Positions 9,901 to 18,361 of a DNA stretch of 64,000 nucleotides are shown in pieces. The stretch lies in contig NZ_BPMA01000002.1 in assembly GCF_026005215.1 (NCBI RefSeq), positions 1 through 64,000 of the forward strand, written 5' to 3'. Source of the stretch: Capnocytophaga catalasegens (GTDB lineage: Bacteria; Bacteroidota; Bacteroidia; Flavobacteriales; Flavobacteriaceae). Numbering within the stretch: position 1 is the first letter of the stretch; the number at the start of each line of letters is the position of its first letter. The position numbers and the translations under genes were made by a program. The notes beneath the pieces were generated by a model. The model saw nothing but the letters and a program-made list of their open reading frames with translations. It was not told the origin of the DNA and did not search any database.

Positions 9901-10175
9901 CCCCTTGGGTTTATAAACATACAGGTATTGGCAAACTTGTGGGAATGCCCGTAGCAGGTACAATGACTTCGGTTAATTGGGTTACTCTTCAAGATACTTC
10001 TCTTAATTTTGGAATTCCCGTAGTGGGATACGAAAAAATTGATGGAACTTACTTGGAAAATGATCAACTCGACCCAGATATATATGCTCCTCTTGATCTT
10101 AATAAAATAGTAAAAGGAGAAGATACTCAACTTAAAAAAGCTGTAGAAGAATTATTAAATCAAATAAAAAAATGA
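6918..10175 (+). CDS. Tricorn-like S41 family protease, exported
   Basis: This 1085-residue protein has a clear signal peptide (cleavage after NLFAQ) and is probably periplasmic. Residues about 20-560 are WD40/PD40-type beta-propeller repeats (PDGKYIAFS, SPDSKKIAFTSDR and similar). A Lys/Ser/Glu-rich linker (about 570-605) leads to a second propeller, a PDZ domain near 790-860 and a C-terminal S41 protease core. By comparison with archaeal tricorn, the expected catalytic residues are His773 (in NVSHTGA), Ser990 (in ADYSNAHG) and Glu1047 (in LENDQLDPD). The substrate-binding IDIRYNGGG strand is present. Such proteins degrade peptides, and a role in peptide nutrition fits the host-associated gene set. 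No operon partner is evident. Confidence 0.9.
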   Translation: MRILFYLFFLSFSTNLFAQAPSWLRYASISPDGKYIAFSYQGDIYKVPVTGGEAIRLTTHSGYETKPIWSPDSKKIAFTSDRKGGYQRIFIMNSEGSEATQLTFHSASATPYTFSKDGKFVIFSASIGTEAQNALYPFRNFHQLYKISINGGSPERILSTPAECVNFSTNGNKMLYQDIKGFENQWRKHHTSSITRDIWSYDLKNNTHTQLTHWKGEDRNPIYTTDNQSFYFLSERNGSFNVFKADLKNIDNPKQLTFFKDFPVRFLSMATNGMLAFGYKGELYTLKEGEKPEKVIISIRNDVSNIQEQKLNFSSGATSIAVSANGKQIAMAIRGDVFVTSTDYTTTKQITKTASAEANITFAFDGRSLVYSSYRDGYWDLYKSQITRSEDMNFANAVQISEEKLIKNDSSEKMYPQFSPDGKEIAFVRNRTELVVYNLDSKKTRIITDGKYQLERSGYFHYKWSPDGKWFVIQYVARNHAPYYDIGIVSSEGGNEVFNITESGYTNTNPRWALDGNAIIWNTERYGMRNHASWGSMRDVVIAFLNREAFDKYLMNKEEFELYTEASKKENKSKKSSEEFDQKESKKDSISDKNSTKKKDIKIEFDNLQERIVRLTPNSSVLGDAIISKDGKKLYYLAAFESGYDLWVHDLREKSTKLLSKINGNSLYFDMDKDGKNIFLLGSQKMQVMEIPSEKFKSISFNASAKIDLVKEREFMFDMVKREIKERFYIKDLHRVNWEKLTQEYRKFLPYINNNYDFAEMLSELLGELNVSHTGARYYPSTSADEATAQLGAFVSTPKNGKGLVIDEIVVNSPFDNFQSKAEKGVIIEKIDGEEITQQTDYAILLEGKVQKKVLISLYNPKDGKRWDEIIKPLSTSDWNKLQYKRWVKQRAKDVEKWSNGRLGYVHIPSMGDDSFREIYTDLLGKYYDKEGIVIDIRYNGGGRLHEDIEVLFSAKKYLTQKVQGKKYADMPSRRWTKPSIMLMNEADYSNAHGTPWVYKHTGIGKLVGMPVAGTMTSVNWVTLQDTSLNFGIPVVGYEKIDGTYLENDQLDPDIYAPLDLNKIVKGEDTQLKKAVEELLNQIKK

Positions 10176-10291
10176 CTTTAAATCTTGCATTTATCATTTT
10201 ATTTATAAGTCAAATTTGAAAATTTTATTTTTTAAAACCTTAGGAAATACTCACTTTTTTAATATTTGACTTATTTTTTTTGCTTTACTTT

Positions 10292-10321
10292 TTTGTTATA
10301 AAAAAAAAGTCTGTACATTTG
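10292..10321 (+). promoter_or_regulatory. Promoter of the glycosyltransferase-fthC pair
   Basis: TTTG (10292-10295), 18 bp, TACATTTG (10314-10321), 25 bp before the ATG at 10347. Confidence 0.6.
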
Positions 10322-10346
10322 CAACGAAAATCAAAATCAAAAAAGT

Positions 10347-11837
10347 ATGGATTTAGGTCTAATTATCACATACACAATTGTAAGCATTTATTGTTTGGCA
10401 TTATTGCTTATCTTTTTTTATAGTTTGTCAATTCTTAATCTGTCGATTAACTATCTCAAACATAAAAAACAAACCGATGATGCTCCAAAATTTAACCTAC
10501 TTGATCCAAGGGAAATTCCATATGTAACTGTACAACTTCCTATCTACAATGAAAAATATGTAGTACCGCGTTTATTGGAAAATATTGCCAAACTCGAATA
10601 TCCTAAAAACAAATTAGAAATTCAAGTTTTAGATGATTCTACCGACGAATCTGTTTCAGAAACAGCTCGAATTATAGCGGAATTACAAAAAACAGGTTTA
10701 GATATTATTCATGTTCGGCGCGAAAACAGAGAAGGATTCAAAGCCGGTGCACTGAAAGCAGCTACAGCTTTTGCCAAAGGTGATTTCATAGCTATTTTTG
10801 ATGCAGATTTTATGCCTCAACCCGATTGGCTTAAAAAAACCATTGTTTATTTCAAGGATGAAAAAATTGGAGTAGTGCAAACTCGCTGGGGGCACATCAA
10901 TCGAAATTATTCATTACTTACTAAAATTCAAGCACTTGCTCTTGATACCCACTTCACTTTGGAACAAGTTGGGCGAAACAGCGAAGGACATTTTATTAAC
11001 TTTAACGGTACTGCGGGTATTTGGCGTAAAGCAACTATCCTTGACGCTGGTAATTGGGAAGGCGATACACTAACCGAAGACTTAGATTTGAGTTATCGAG
11101 CTCAACTTCGCAATTGGAAATTCAAATACTTAGAAGATGTTGAAACGCCTGCCGAACTTCCTGTGGTGGTTTCTGCAGCGCGCTCACAACAATTTCGCTG
11201 GAACAAAGGCGGTGCTGAGGTATTCAAAAAATCGGTTCGTGCAGTATTAACTGCTAAAAACATCAATTGGAAAACAAAATTTCACGGAGTAATGCACTTG
11301 CTCAATAGTTCTATGTTCTTATATGTATTCATTGTAGCGGTGCTTAGCGTTCCGATGATGTATATCAAAAATGCGTATCCAAACTTAGCTTGGGTCTTTC
11401 AAGTAACGAGTTTTTTCATAGCTAGTACTATTATTCTTTTCTGTTGTTATTGGATAACTTATAAAAATATTCAAGGGAAAACTTTTGACGATTTTGTTGA
11501 TTATATAAAATTATTTTTTACATTTTTCTCTGTTGCCTTAGGGTTTTCGCTACACAATGTAATTGCTGTTTTAGAAGGTTATACAGGAAAAAAAAGTGAG
11601 TTTGTCCGTACTCCCAAGTTCAATATTAGTAATCTTAAAGACTCTTGGAAAGGAAACAAATATATCAATACAAAACTTTCTCCTAATATGATTTTGGAAT
11701 TTTTGCTAATGCTTTATTTCCTTTTTGGATTGTATAGTGGTATCAAACTCAATGATTTTGGACTATTTCCTTTTCACTTGATGCTCTGTTTCGGATTTGG
11801 TTTTGTTTTTTATAAATCATTAGTACCCAAGGCATAA
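10347..11837 (+). CDS. Membrane glycosyltransferase family 2
   Basis: A processive-type GT2 enzyme of 496 residues, related to cellulose-synthase-like and glucosyl-lipid synthases. One transmembrane helix lies at about residues 5-32 and four or so C-terminal helices from about 320 onward. The cytoplasmic catalytic domain between them has DDSTDES, the metal-binding DAD (Asp152, Asp154), the acceptor-site TEDLDLS and QxxRW (Q281 to W285). These motifs indicate transfer from a nucleotide sugar to a lipid or polysaccharide acceptor at the inner membrane, but the actual product cannot be read from sequence. It overlaps the next gene by one base (TAATG), so the two are translated together. Confidence 0.85.
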   Translation: MDLGLIITYTIVSIYCLALLLIFFYSLSILNLSINYLKHKKQTDDAPKFNLLDPREIPYVTVQLPIYNEKYVVPRLLENIAKLEYPKNKLEIQVLDDSTDESVSETARIIAELQKTGLDIIHVRRENREGFKAGALKAATAFAKGDFIAIFDADFMPQPDWLKKTIVYFKDEKIGVVQTRWGHINRNYSLLTKIQALALDTHFTLEQVGRNSEGHFINFNGTAGIWRKATILDAGNWEGDTLTEDLDLSYRAQLRNWKFKYLEDVETPAELPVVVSAARSQQFRWNKGGAEVFKKSVRAVLTAKNINWKTKFHGVMHLLNSSMFLYVFIVAVLSVPMMYIKNAYPNLAWVFQVTSFFIASTIILFCCYWITYKNIQGKTFDDFVDYIKLFFTFFSVALGFSLHNVIAVLEGYTGKKSEFVRTPKFNISNLKDSWKGNKYINTKLSPNMILEFLLMLYFLFGLYSGIKLNDFGLFPFHLMLCFGFGFVFYKSLVPKA

Positions 11838-12400
11838 TGAACAAACATACTTTACGAAAAATATACAAAGAAAAAAGAGCTTCCCTTTCGGAGGCTCTTC
11901 GTGATTTACAAAGTCTAGATATTGCTAATCAATCACTTACATTACCTATTTGGAATAAACGCCTATATCATATTTTTTTCTCAATAGAAAACCAGAATGA
12001 AGTTAATACACAGTACTTATTGAATATTCTTTTTGGTAAAGACAAAAATATAGCCACTTCAAAAACGATTTTTGAGGAAAATAGGTTAAAACATTTTCTA
12101 CTTACTGACCAAACTTTAATAAAAATTAACTCACAAGGAATTCCAGAACCTGATGGAGGCATTCCAATAGAACCTCAATTGATTGATGTGATTTTCGTAC
12201 CTCTTTTAGCTTATGATATACAAGGAAATCGGATAGGATATGGCAAAGGATTCTACGACCGATTTTTTTTAGAATGCCGCTTTGATGTTCTTAAAATCGG
12301 TTTATCATTTTTCCCTCCCGAAAAAGAAATTTCAGATATTTCACAAAATGATATTCCTCTTGATTATTGTATCACTCCCCAAACTATTTTCAAATTTTAA
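11837..12400 (+). CDS. fthC: 5-formyltetrahydrofolate cyclo-ligase
   Basis: The enzyme converts 5-formyl-THF to 5,10-methenyl-THF using ATP, recovering a dead-end folate. At 187 residues it has the usual length. The N-terminal basic segment KIYKEKRASL and the C-terminal signature VPLLAYDIQGNRIGYGKGFYDRF (near residues 121-143, with the ATP-binding GYGKGFYD) are intact. Its start overlaps the stop of the glycosyltransferase gene. It ends 19 bp from the convergent ribB gene with no obvious terminator between. Confidence 0.9.
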   Translation: MNKHTLRKIYKEKRASLSEALRDLQSLDIANQSLTLPIWNKRLYHIFFSIENQNEVNTQYLLNILFGKDKNIATSKTIFEENRLKHFLLTDQTLIKINSQGIPEPDGGIPIEPQLIDVIFVPLLAYDIQGNRIGYGKGFYDRFFLECRFDVLKIGLSFFPPEKEISDISQNDIPLDYCITPQTIFKF

Positions 12401-12419
12401 TTCCTTTATACCTTACAAA

Positions 12420-13547
12420 TCAATACGTTACATACTCTGATATTTCTAATCCGTAGCCCGACATACCTACATATCGTGAAGGTTCAGAGTTAGTCAATAA
12501 TCTCATATTAGATATTTGTAAGTCGTGAATAATTTGAGCACCTATACCAAAGTCTTTACTCTCTGTGCTTTTGGATAAAGAGATTTTTTCGCCATTTTGC
12601 AAGGCTTTGAGTTGTTGAATACGTTGTAACAAATTCAATGAATAATCTTCTTGACTGATTACAACCACTACTCCTTTGCCTTCTTGTGCTATTTTTTTAA
12701 AAATTCGGTCTAACTCATTATCTTGATTTTTAGCAATTAGTTCCAAAATATTATTGCTAATAAAAGTAGAATGCACACGTGTAAGAACCGCTTCATTTTC
12801 TTTCCAATTGCCTTTGGTAAAAGCCAAATGAATTTGATTATTAGTTGTTTGTTCGTAAGCTCTTAGACGAAATTGTCCATAATCTGTTTCTATGGTAAAA
12901 TCTTCTTTCTTATTGATAAGTCGGTCGTTACGCATACGATAAGCCACTAAATCTTCAATAGAAATAATCTTCATTTGATGTTTTTTGGCAATTTCCATAA
13001 GTTGTGGAAGTCGTGCCATAGAACCATCTTCGTTTAGTATTTCAATTAAAATTCCTGCGGGATTAAGCCCTGCCAATCGAGCCAAATCGACTGCTGCTTC
13101 AGTGTGTCCTGTTCTTCGTAGTACGCCTCCTTCTTTGGCTTTTAACGGGAAGATATGCCCGGGACGACCAAAATCTTCAGGTTTTGTAGCAGAATTCACT
13201 AAAGCTTGAATGGTTTTGGCGCGGTCAAATACAGAAATTCCTGTTGTACAACCATGCCCTTTCAAATCAATAGAAACTGTAAATTGGGTATGATGAAGTA
13301 CCGTATTGTTCTCAACCATCATATCCAAACCCAATTCCTTACAACGACTCTCTAACAATGGCGTACATAAGAGTCCGCGACCGTATAATGTCATAAAGTT
13401 AATCATTTCGGGAGTTACTTTTTCTGCTGCTGCGACAAAATCACCTTCATTTTCTCGGTCTTCATCATCAACAACAATAACCATTTTCCCTTGTTGAATA
13501 TCTTCAATAGCTTCTTGTATAGTGTTTAATTTTATTTTATTTTCCAT
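12420..13547 (-). CDS. ribB: DHBP synthase with degenerate GTP cyclohydrolase II domain
   Basis: Residues 1-205 are 3,4-dihydroxy-2-butanone-4-phosphate synthase (RibB), with [11 protein letters not shown], the GRPGHIFPL loop and GHTEAAVDL intact, so this half should make the four-carbon riboflavin precursor from ribulose-5-phosphate. The rest (about 210-375) is a GTP cyclohydrolase II fold that has lost its chemistry. Where RibA has HSECLTGD followed by the zinc cysteines, this protein reads HSTFISNN, and the RQEGRGIGL loop is replaced by SQEDYSLNL. The closing SGYGLEI segment survives. The bifunctional name would therefore mislead, and a working RibA is needed elsewhere. Its start overlaps the end of the LptF/G gene by 16 bp. 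Confidence 0.9.
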   Translation of the reverse strand: MENKIKLNTIQEAIEDIQQGKMVIVVDDEDRENEGDFVAAAEKVTPEMINFMTLYGRGLLCTPLLESRCKELGLDMMVENNTVLHHTQFTVSIDLKGHGCTTGISVFDRAKTIQALVNSATKPEDFGRPGHIFPLKAKEGGVLRRTGHTEAAVDLARLAGLNPAGILIEILNEDGSMARLPQLMEIAKKHQMKIISIEDLVAYRMRNDRLINKKEDFTIETDYGQFRLRAYEQTTNNQIHLAFTKGNWKENEAVLTRVHSTFISNNILELIAKNQDNELDRIFKKIAQEGKGVVVVISQEDYSLNLLQRIQQLKALQNGEKISLSKSTESKDFGIGAQIIHDLQISNMRLLTNSEPSRYVGMSGYGLEISEYVTY

Positions 13548-14974
13548 TTTTTTATCGATTTTAAAATATTTTTAATAGTAAAAAAACGCTCTGCAAACTG
13601 AAACACAGGCTTGTCTTGGTTAATACGAATAGTCAAATACATTCCCAAAGGTAATAATATAAAAGTAGGTATCCAAGGGGCAATTATAGCATTCAGATGT
13701 CCATTTTCTGCCATACTTTTCATAAACATTCCTAAGAAATAATACGAAAGAAAAAGCCCCATAGCAACTACTAACGGAAGTCCCATACCTCCTTTTCTGA
13801 TAAAAGCACCTAAAGGAGCTGCAACAAAAAATAACACAAAACAAGTAAAAGCCAAAGCAAACTTATCGCTTAACGTTAGCGTATAAACATTGATAATTTT
13901 GTTTTTTAATTTAATATCTTCTTTTCTAGATTCTAGATTATTCCGTAACGAATTGTTATTATCTTTGGCTAAACTATACAATTGACTTCTTTTGTAATCA
14001 TCTGAAAAGAAATTTTTTAACTCCCCAAAATTTCGTATTGTATCTTTATATTTTTTTTCTGAATTAGGTCCTCGCCCTTGAACAAAACCAATCCCAGTAC
14101 GGCGATATAAACTTTCTCCAAAAGCTTCTATACTGGCTTTATGTTCTGTTTTCAAAGAGTCTAAAACATATGATAATTGATTGACATTCATAGACTTATA
14201 AGAGCCCCTATCACTTTCTTGATTGAGATCAACTTCGGCTTGACTAACATCAATATTCATTGTATAAGTTTCAAATTTTGTCTTAGCAAAAGGAAATGTA
14301 ATATGACTATGGTCGTTTCTTATATCTCTGTAATAGGTTCCATCTTTGAGTACTAATTGCAGTACGTTTGACATATTGTTCTCGCTTATGAGTTCACCTT
14401 CTTTGGCTTTTATCACAGTTCTATTAACGTTATATTCTGTCTGATGAATAATAACATCGTGCAAATATTGCCCATTTTCCCCCGTTTTCTTGCGAACTTT
14501 AATAGCAAATCCTTGTATATGAGTGAAGATGCCTTCGCTTATGGCTGCTGATGGTTGTACTTGCTGAACATTTCTTCTCAAATCGGCTGCTTTTTTATGA
14601 GCCACAGGTTGCAGGTTATTACTTGTAAAAAATACAGACAAACTTAGAACAAACATAAAAATTATCAAAATACGCAAAGCCCTAAAAAGTGATACACCAG
14701 AAGATTTCATGGCTGCAAATTCATAACTTTCGGCAAAAGCTCCCATTGTCATAATTGATGAAAGAACAACTGTTAGCGGAAGAATAATAGGAATTAGATT
14801 GGGGAGCATAAGTAAAATAAACTTAACAATAATCCAAATACTAATTCCTTTTCCTGCAAATTCGTCAATATACAGCCATATTGTATGAAATACAAATATC
14901 AATACAATGATGAAAAAACCACTAAAAAAGTTAATCAAAAATCGAGTTAATATGTATCGGTTGAGAATTTTCAT
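13532..14974 (-). CDS. LptF/LptG family permease
   Basis: A 480-residue inner-membrane protein of the YjgP/YjgQ family. It forms the membrane part of the LptB2FG transporter that moves lipopolysaccharide toward the outer membrane. It begins MKILNRYILTRFLINFFSGFFI, followed by three N-terminal helices. A long periplasmic beta-rich domain (about 110-350) carries the usual EGIFTHIQGFAIKV segment, and three C-terminal helices follow. Bacteroidota carry F- and G-type paralogues that cannot be told apart here. It lies upstream of ribB in the same direction with overlapping ends. Confidence 0.85.
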   Translation of the reverse strand: MKILNRYILTRFLINFFSGFFIIVLIFVFHTIWLYIDEFAGKGISIWIIVKFILLMLPNLIPIILPLTVVLSSIMTMGAFAESYEFAAMKSSGVSLFRALRILIIFMFVLSLSVFFTSNNLQPVAHKKAADLRRNVQQVQPSAAISEGIFTHIQGFAIKVRKKTGENGQYLHDVIIHQTEYNVNRTVIKAKEGELISENNMSNVLQLVLKDGTYYRDIRNDHSHITFPFAKTKFETYTMNIDVSQAEVDLNQESDRGSYKSMNVNQLSYVLDSLKTEHKASIEAFGESLYRRTGIGFVQGRGPNSEKKYKDTIRNFGELKNFFSDDYKRSQLYSLAKDNNNSLRNNLESRKEDIKLKNKIINVYTLTLSDKFALAFTCFVLFFVAAPLGAFIRKGGMGLPLVVAMGLFLSYYFLGMFMKSMAENGHLNAIIAPWIPTFILLPLGMYLTIRINQDKPVFQFAERFFTIKNILKSIKKWKIK

Positions 14975-15046
14975 TGTACAAAAGTAAAAAGGAAAAGTAT
15001 AAAGTCATAAAACTTTATACTAATGTTTTTGTTTTAAAATAATATA

Positions 15047-15694
15047 TTAAAATCTTGATATGTAATAGCCTTCTTTTTTATATTTGGTTTCATCAAATTG
15101 AAATTTGTTCTCTGGCAATATCTGATTAGTTTTTATCTGATTGACAACAATAGTGGTGCGGACATCTTTTTTATCAATTTGAATAACATTGTAAATATGT
15201 TTGGTCATACTATCAATTCCGAGAAGAATTTGTTTAATATTGCTGTCGTTTTTAGTTGGTTTCAAGTCAATATACTGAATTTTTCGTCCCTTCACATTTT
15301 GCTCTATATCCCACTTATAAGTATAACCTTTTCGGTAAAAAGTAAGCATACTAGAAGGGGAATAGAGTTCTTCTTTTTTATTTGTTGCAGACTCAATAGT
15401 AATTTCTTCATTTTCAGGAGTTATCGTGTAAATATTTTTCCCATCAAATATTTGAGTTACTCCCAGATAGTTAATAACATATTTTTCTCCTTCCAAAGTT
15501 ACATCACCACGTGTTTCTTGTTTGATATTTTCTTTGGGATTATCAAGCATATAGCGAAAATCAATTTGTATATTCTTATACGAAATTACTTTATTATATA
15601 CTTCATCAAGCAGTTTTTTAGCTTTGATATTTGCATTTTGTGCCGAAGTAATTCCCACAACAAATATCGCTAATAATGTAAAAAATCGGTTCAT
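15047..15694 (-). CDS. LolA-like outer membrane lipoprotein carrier
   Basis: The 215-residue product has a signal peptide (MNRFFTLLAIFVVGITSAQ) and a LolA/LolB-type fold: an initial helix (KKLLDEVYNKV), then beta strands with RYMLDNPKENIKQETRGDVTLEGEKYVINYLG. LolA carries lipoproteins across the periplasm to the outer membrane. It lies between ftsK (84 bp upstream) and lptF/G (72 bp downstream) on the same strand, an arrangement in keeping with an envelope gene group. I see no partner LolB, which is usual for this phylum. Confidence 0.82.
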   Translation of the reverse strand: MNRFFTLLAIFVVGITSAQNANIKAKKLLDEVYNKVISYKNIQIDFRYMLDNPKENIKQETRGDVTLEGEKYVINYLGVTQIFDGKNIYTITPENEEITIESATNKKEELYSPSSMLTFYRKGYTYKWDIEQNVKGRKIQYIDLKPTKNDSNIKQILLGIDSMTKHIYNVIQIDKKDVRTTIVVNQIKTNQILPENKFQFDETKYKKEGYYISRF

Positions 15695-15778
15695 TTTATT
15701 ATTTTTGTATGTTTATCAGATAATATTTTTACCTTTGATTAGCAAAAATGATACCAAAAAAATATCACCTAACTATTT

Positions 15779-18169
15779 TTATAAATTATTTTCAAAAAAT
15801 TGTTCTAATGCAATAACATCTGTAATAAGCACACGGCGAGCTTTACTCCCCTCGAAAGGCCCTACGATTCCTGCAGCTTCCAATTGGTCAATAAGTCGTC
15901 CTGCTCTATTGTATCCTAACTTTAGCTTACGTTGTAAGAGTGATGCAGAACCTTGTTGAGCATTAACAATAATTTCAGCAGCTTCTCTAAAAAGAACATC
16001 TCGATCCGAAGCATCAAACTCCAAAGGCTCACTACTTCCTTCTCCTACGTATTCAGGTAATAAATGTGCATCAGGATAAGCCTTTTGAGCTCCGATAAAA
16101 TCTACTATTTTTTCTACTTCGGGAGTATCAACAAAAGCACATTGAATACGAACCATATCATTACCTTGAGTATAAAGCATATCTCCTTTTCCAATAAGCT
16201 GGTCTGCTCCTGAACCATCTAGAATGGTTTTTGAATCAATTTTAGAGGTTACACGAAATGCTACACGAGCAGGAAAATTAGCTTTAATAATACCTGTGAT
16301 AACATTCACCGAAGGTCGTTGCGTAGCAATAATTAAGTGAATACCAATAGCTCGTGCCAACTGTGCTAATCGTGCAATAGGAAGTTCTACTTCTTTGCCC
16401 GCAGTCATAATAAGGTCTGCAAATTCATCAACAACCAAAACAATATAAGGCAAAAACTGATGTCCTTCATTCGGATTTAATTGCCGAGCCTTAAATTTTA
16501 CATTGTACTCCTTAATATTACGAACCATTGCATTTTTCAGAAGTTCGTATCGATTATCCATTTCAATACAAAGTGAATTCAATGTATTGATAACCTTTGT
16601 ATTATCTGTAATTATAGCTTCTTCACTATCGGGTAATTTTGCTAAATAATGTCGTTCTATTTTATTATACAAAGTAAGTTCTACTTTCTTTGGATCTACC
16701 AAAACGAATTTTACTTCAGCAGGATGTTTTTTATACAAAAGCGAAGTAAGCACTGCATTTAGTCCAACCGATTTCCCTTGTCCAGTAGCTCCTGCCATTA
16801 GTAAGTGGGGCATTTTGGTCAAATCAACTACATAAGTTTCATTGGTAATTGTTTTTCCAAAAGCCACAGGTAGCTCCATTTCAGCAGTTTGAAAACGTTG
16901 CGAACTAATAACTGAACGCATCGAAACCATCGAAGGTTTCTTGTTAGGTACTTCTATTCCGACTGTACCTTTCCCTGGTATTGGAGCTATAATACGAATA
17001 CCCAATGCAGCAAGTGAAAGAGCGATATCATCTTCCAAACTTTTAATTCGTGCAATTTTGATACCAGGAGCAGGGACAATTTCATACAGAGTAACTGTCG
17101 GTCCTATAATTGCTGATATTTTAACAATTTCAATTTTATAATTCCGAAGCGTTTGTATAATTGTATTTTTGTTTTCGTTCAGTTCAGCATCATCACGAAT
17201 AACTCCCGTATTACTGTATTCTTTAAGCAAATCGACTGGCGGAAATTGATAATTTTTTAGTTCTAAAGTAGGGTCGTATTCTCCAAAGTTTTCAACCAAT
17301 TGTTGCGCTAACAATTTAGGGTCTATTTCTTCTTCTTTCTTTACCTTAACTTCAAAAGATTGTGATGTAATAACCTCTGTATCAACATCTCTTACTTCAA
17401 TTTCTAACGGAGGTATATCTTTTTTATGTGTATAAACATCAACTTTGGATTGAGGTTTTTCTGTTAGAGAAATTTCTTTAAAAACAACTTCAGAAGCTGT
17501 ATTTTTAGTATCTTCTCCCGATGTTTGATTTGATATTTCTTGTGAAGAAATGTCTTTATCTCGGTGTGTTACTTTTTGAAACAAATTTTTGGAAGCTCCA
17601 ATGGTTTCTCGTGAAGAAGTCAAAACATTTCGAAGTTTTTCGGGAGTAATATTAAATTTTCCGATACAATAAATACTACCAATAGTCAGTAATATAAGCC
17701 CTGTACCCACAGAACCTATATAATCTTGCATAAATCGATTTATTTCATATCCGCTTATTCCGCTCAATATGGTTGCCTCAGAATTGAAAAAACCCAAACA
17801 AATCGAAATAAATAACATCCAAAGAATGCCCCAAAACCAGCGATTTAGTAATCGTATTTTAAGTTCTAACAATATTTTCAGTCCTGAAAGTGCCAATAAA
17901 ACAACAGGGATAAATGTAGCTATACCAAATCCTTTGTAAATAAATAAATTCCCTAAGAATGCCCCTATTTTGCTTAAAATATTTTTGGCTTGTACATTGC
18001 GGTCAGAAAGATTTGTCAAAAGACTTTGGTCTACTTGCCAACTAAACATATAAGAAACGAAGGCAAAACTCAATAAAATAGAAAACATCAACAAGAAAAA
18101 ACCTAACATTATTTTTCGTTGTTGCTTCTTGTCTGCATTACTGGGGGTTGCTTTCTTTTTTTTAGACAT
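15779..18169 (-). CDS. ftsK: DNA translocase FtsK
   Basis: FtsK pumps chromosomal DNA through the closing septum and helps resolve chromosome dimers. The protein (796 residues from the ATG at 18169) has a Lys-rich start (MSKKKKATP), four or five N-terminal membrane helices to about residue 180, and an acidic, low-complexity linker (about 190-300). The motor follows, with Walker A GATGQGKSVG near 458-467, Walker B VLVVDEFADL, and a C-terminal gamma winged helix (LKLGYNRAGRLIDQLE). A longer frame open from 18250 would start upstream of the -7 box at 18216-18223, so I reject it. Confidence 0.95.
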   Translation of the reverse strand: MSKKKKATPSNADKKQQRKIMLGFFLLMFSILLSFAFVSYMFSWQVDQSLLTNLSDRNVQAKNILSKIGAFLGNLFIYKGFGIATFIPVVLLALSGLKILLELKIRLLNRWFWGILWMLFISICLGFFNSEATILSGISGYEINRFMQDYIGSVGTGLILLTIGSIYCIGKFNITPEKLRNVLTSSRETIGASKNLFQKVTHRDKDISSQEISNQTSGEDTKNTASEVVFKEISLTEKPQSKVDVYTHKKDIPPLEIEVRDVDTEVITSQSFEVKVKKEEEIDPKLLAQQLVENFGEYDPTLELKNYQFPPVDLLKEYSNTGVIRDDAELNENKNTIIQTLRNYKIEIVKISAIIGPTVTLYEIVPAPGIKIARIKSLEDDIALSLAALGIRIIAPIPGKGTVGIEVPNKKPSMVSMRSVISSQRFQTAEMELPVAFGKTITNETYVVDLTKMPHLLMAGATGQGKSVGLNAVLTSLLYKKHPAEVKFVLVDPKKVELTLYNKIERHYLAKLPDSEEAIITDNTKVINTLNSLCIEMDNRYELLKNAMVRNIKEYNVKFKARQLNPNEGHQFLPYIVLVVDEFADLIMTAGKEVELPIARLAQLARAIGIHLIIATQRPSVNVITGIIKANFPARVAFRVTSKIDSKTILDGSGADQLIGKGDMLYTQGNDMVRIQCAFVDTPEVEKIVDFIGAQKAYPDAHLLPEYVGEGSSEPLEFDASDRDVLFREAAEIIVNAQQGSASLLQRKLKLGYNRAGRLIDQLEAAGIVGPFEGSKARRVLITDVIALEQFFENNL

Positions 18170-18215
18170 TTTTCTTTTTATTTTATAAAAATTTGATTTT
18201 TGACAAAAATCTGCG

Positions 18216-18223
18216 CAAAGATA
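18216..18223 (-). promoter_or_regulatory. -7 box of ftsK
   Basis: TATCTTTG on the minus strand, 47 bp before the ftsK ATG. A TTG lies about 24 bp further upstream, somewhat long for a -33 element. Confidence 0.45.
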
Positions 18224-18304
18224 CATAAAACTATTAAATAAATAGTACAATGTAAGCGAATATTCTACATATTGAATTTCTTATAAGGATTTATGAAAAA
18301 AAAA

Positions 18305-18339
18305 ACAAAATCAAATTTGAAAAACAAATTCAATTTTGT
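18305..18339 (-). terminator. Intrinsic terminator of hemA
   Basis: ACAAAAT/ATTTTGT and AAATTTG/CAAATT arms pair around a 5-base loop with a 2-nt internal mismatch. On the minus strand a run of about ten T follows. It separates hemA from ftsK. Confidence 0.65.
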
Positions 18340-18361
18340 GTATTACAAAGTTATTTTTTTA

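Noticed and set aside
15098-15673. 191-residue open frame antisense to the lolA-like gene
   Set aside because: Lies wholly opposite a real gene with signal peptide and family fold; the translation is Phe/Ile-rich shadow sequence.
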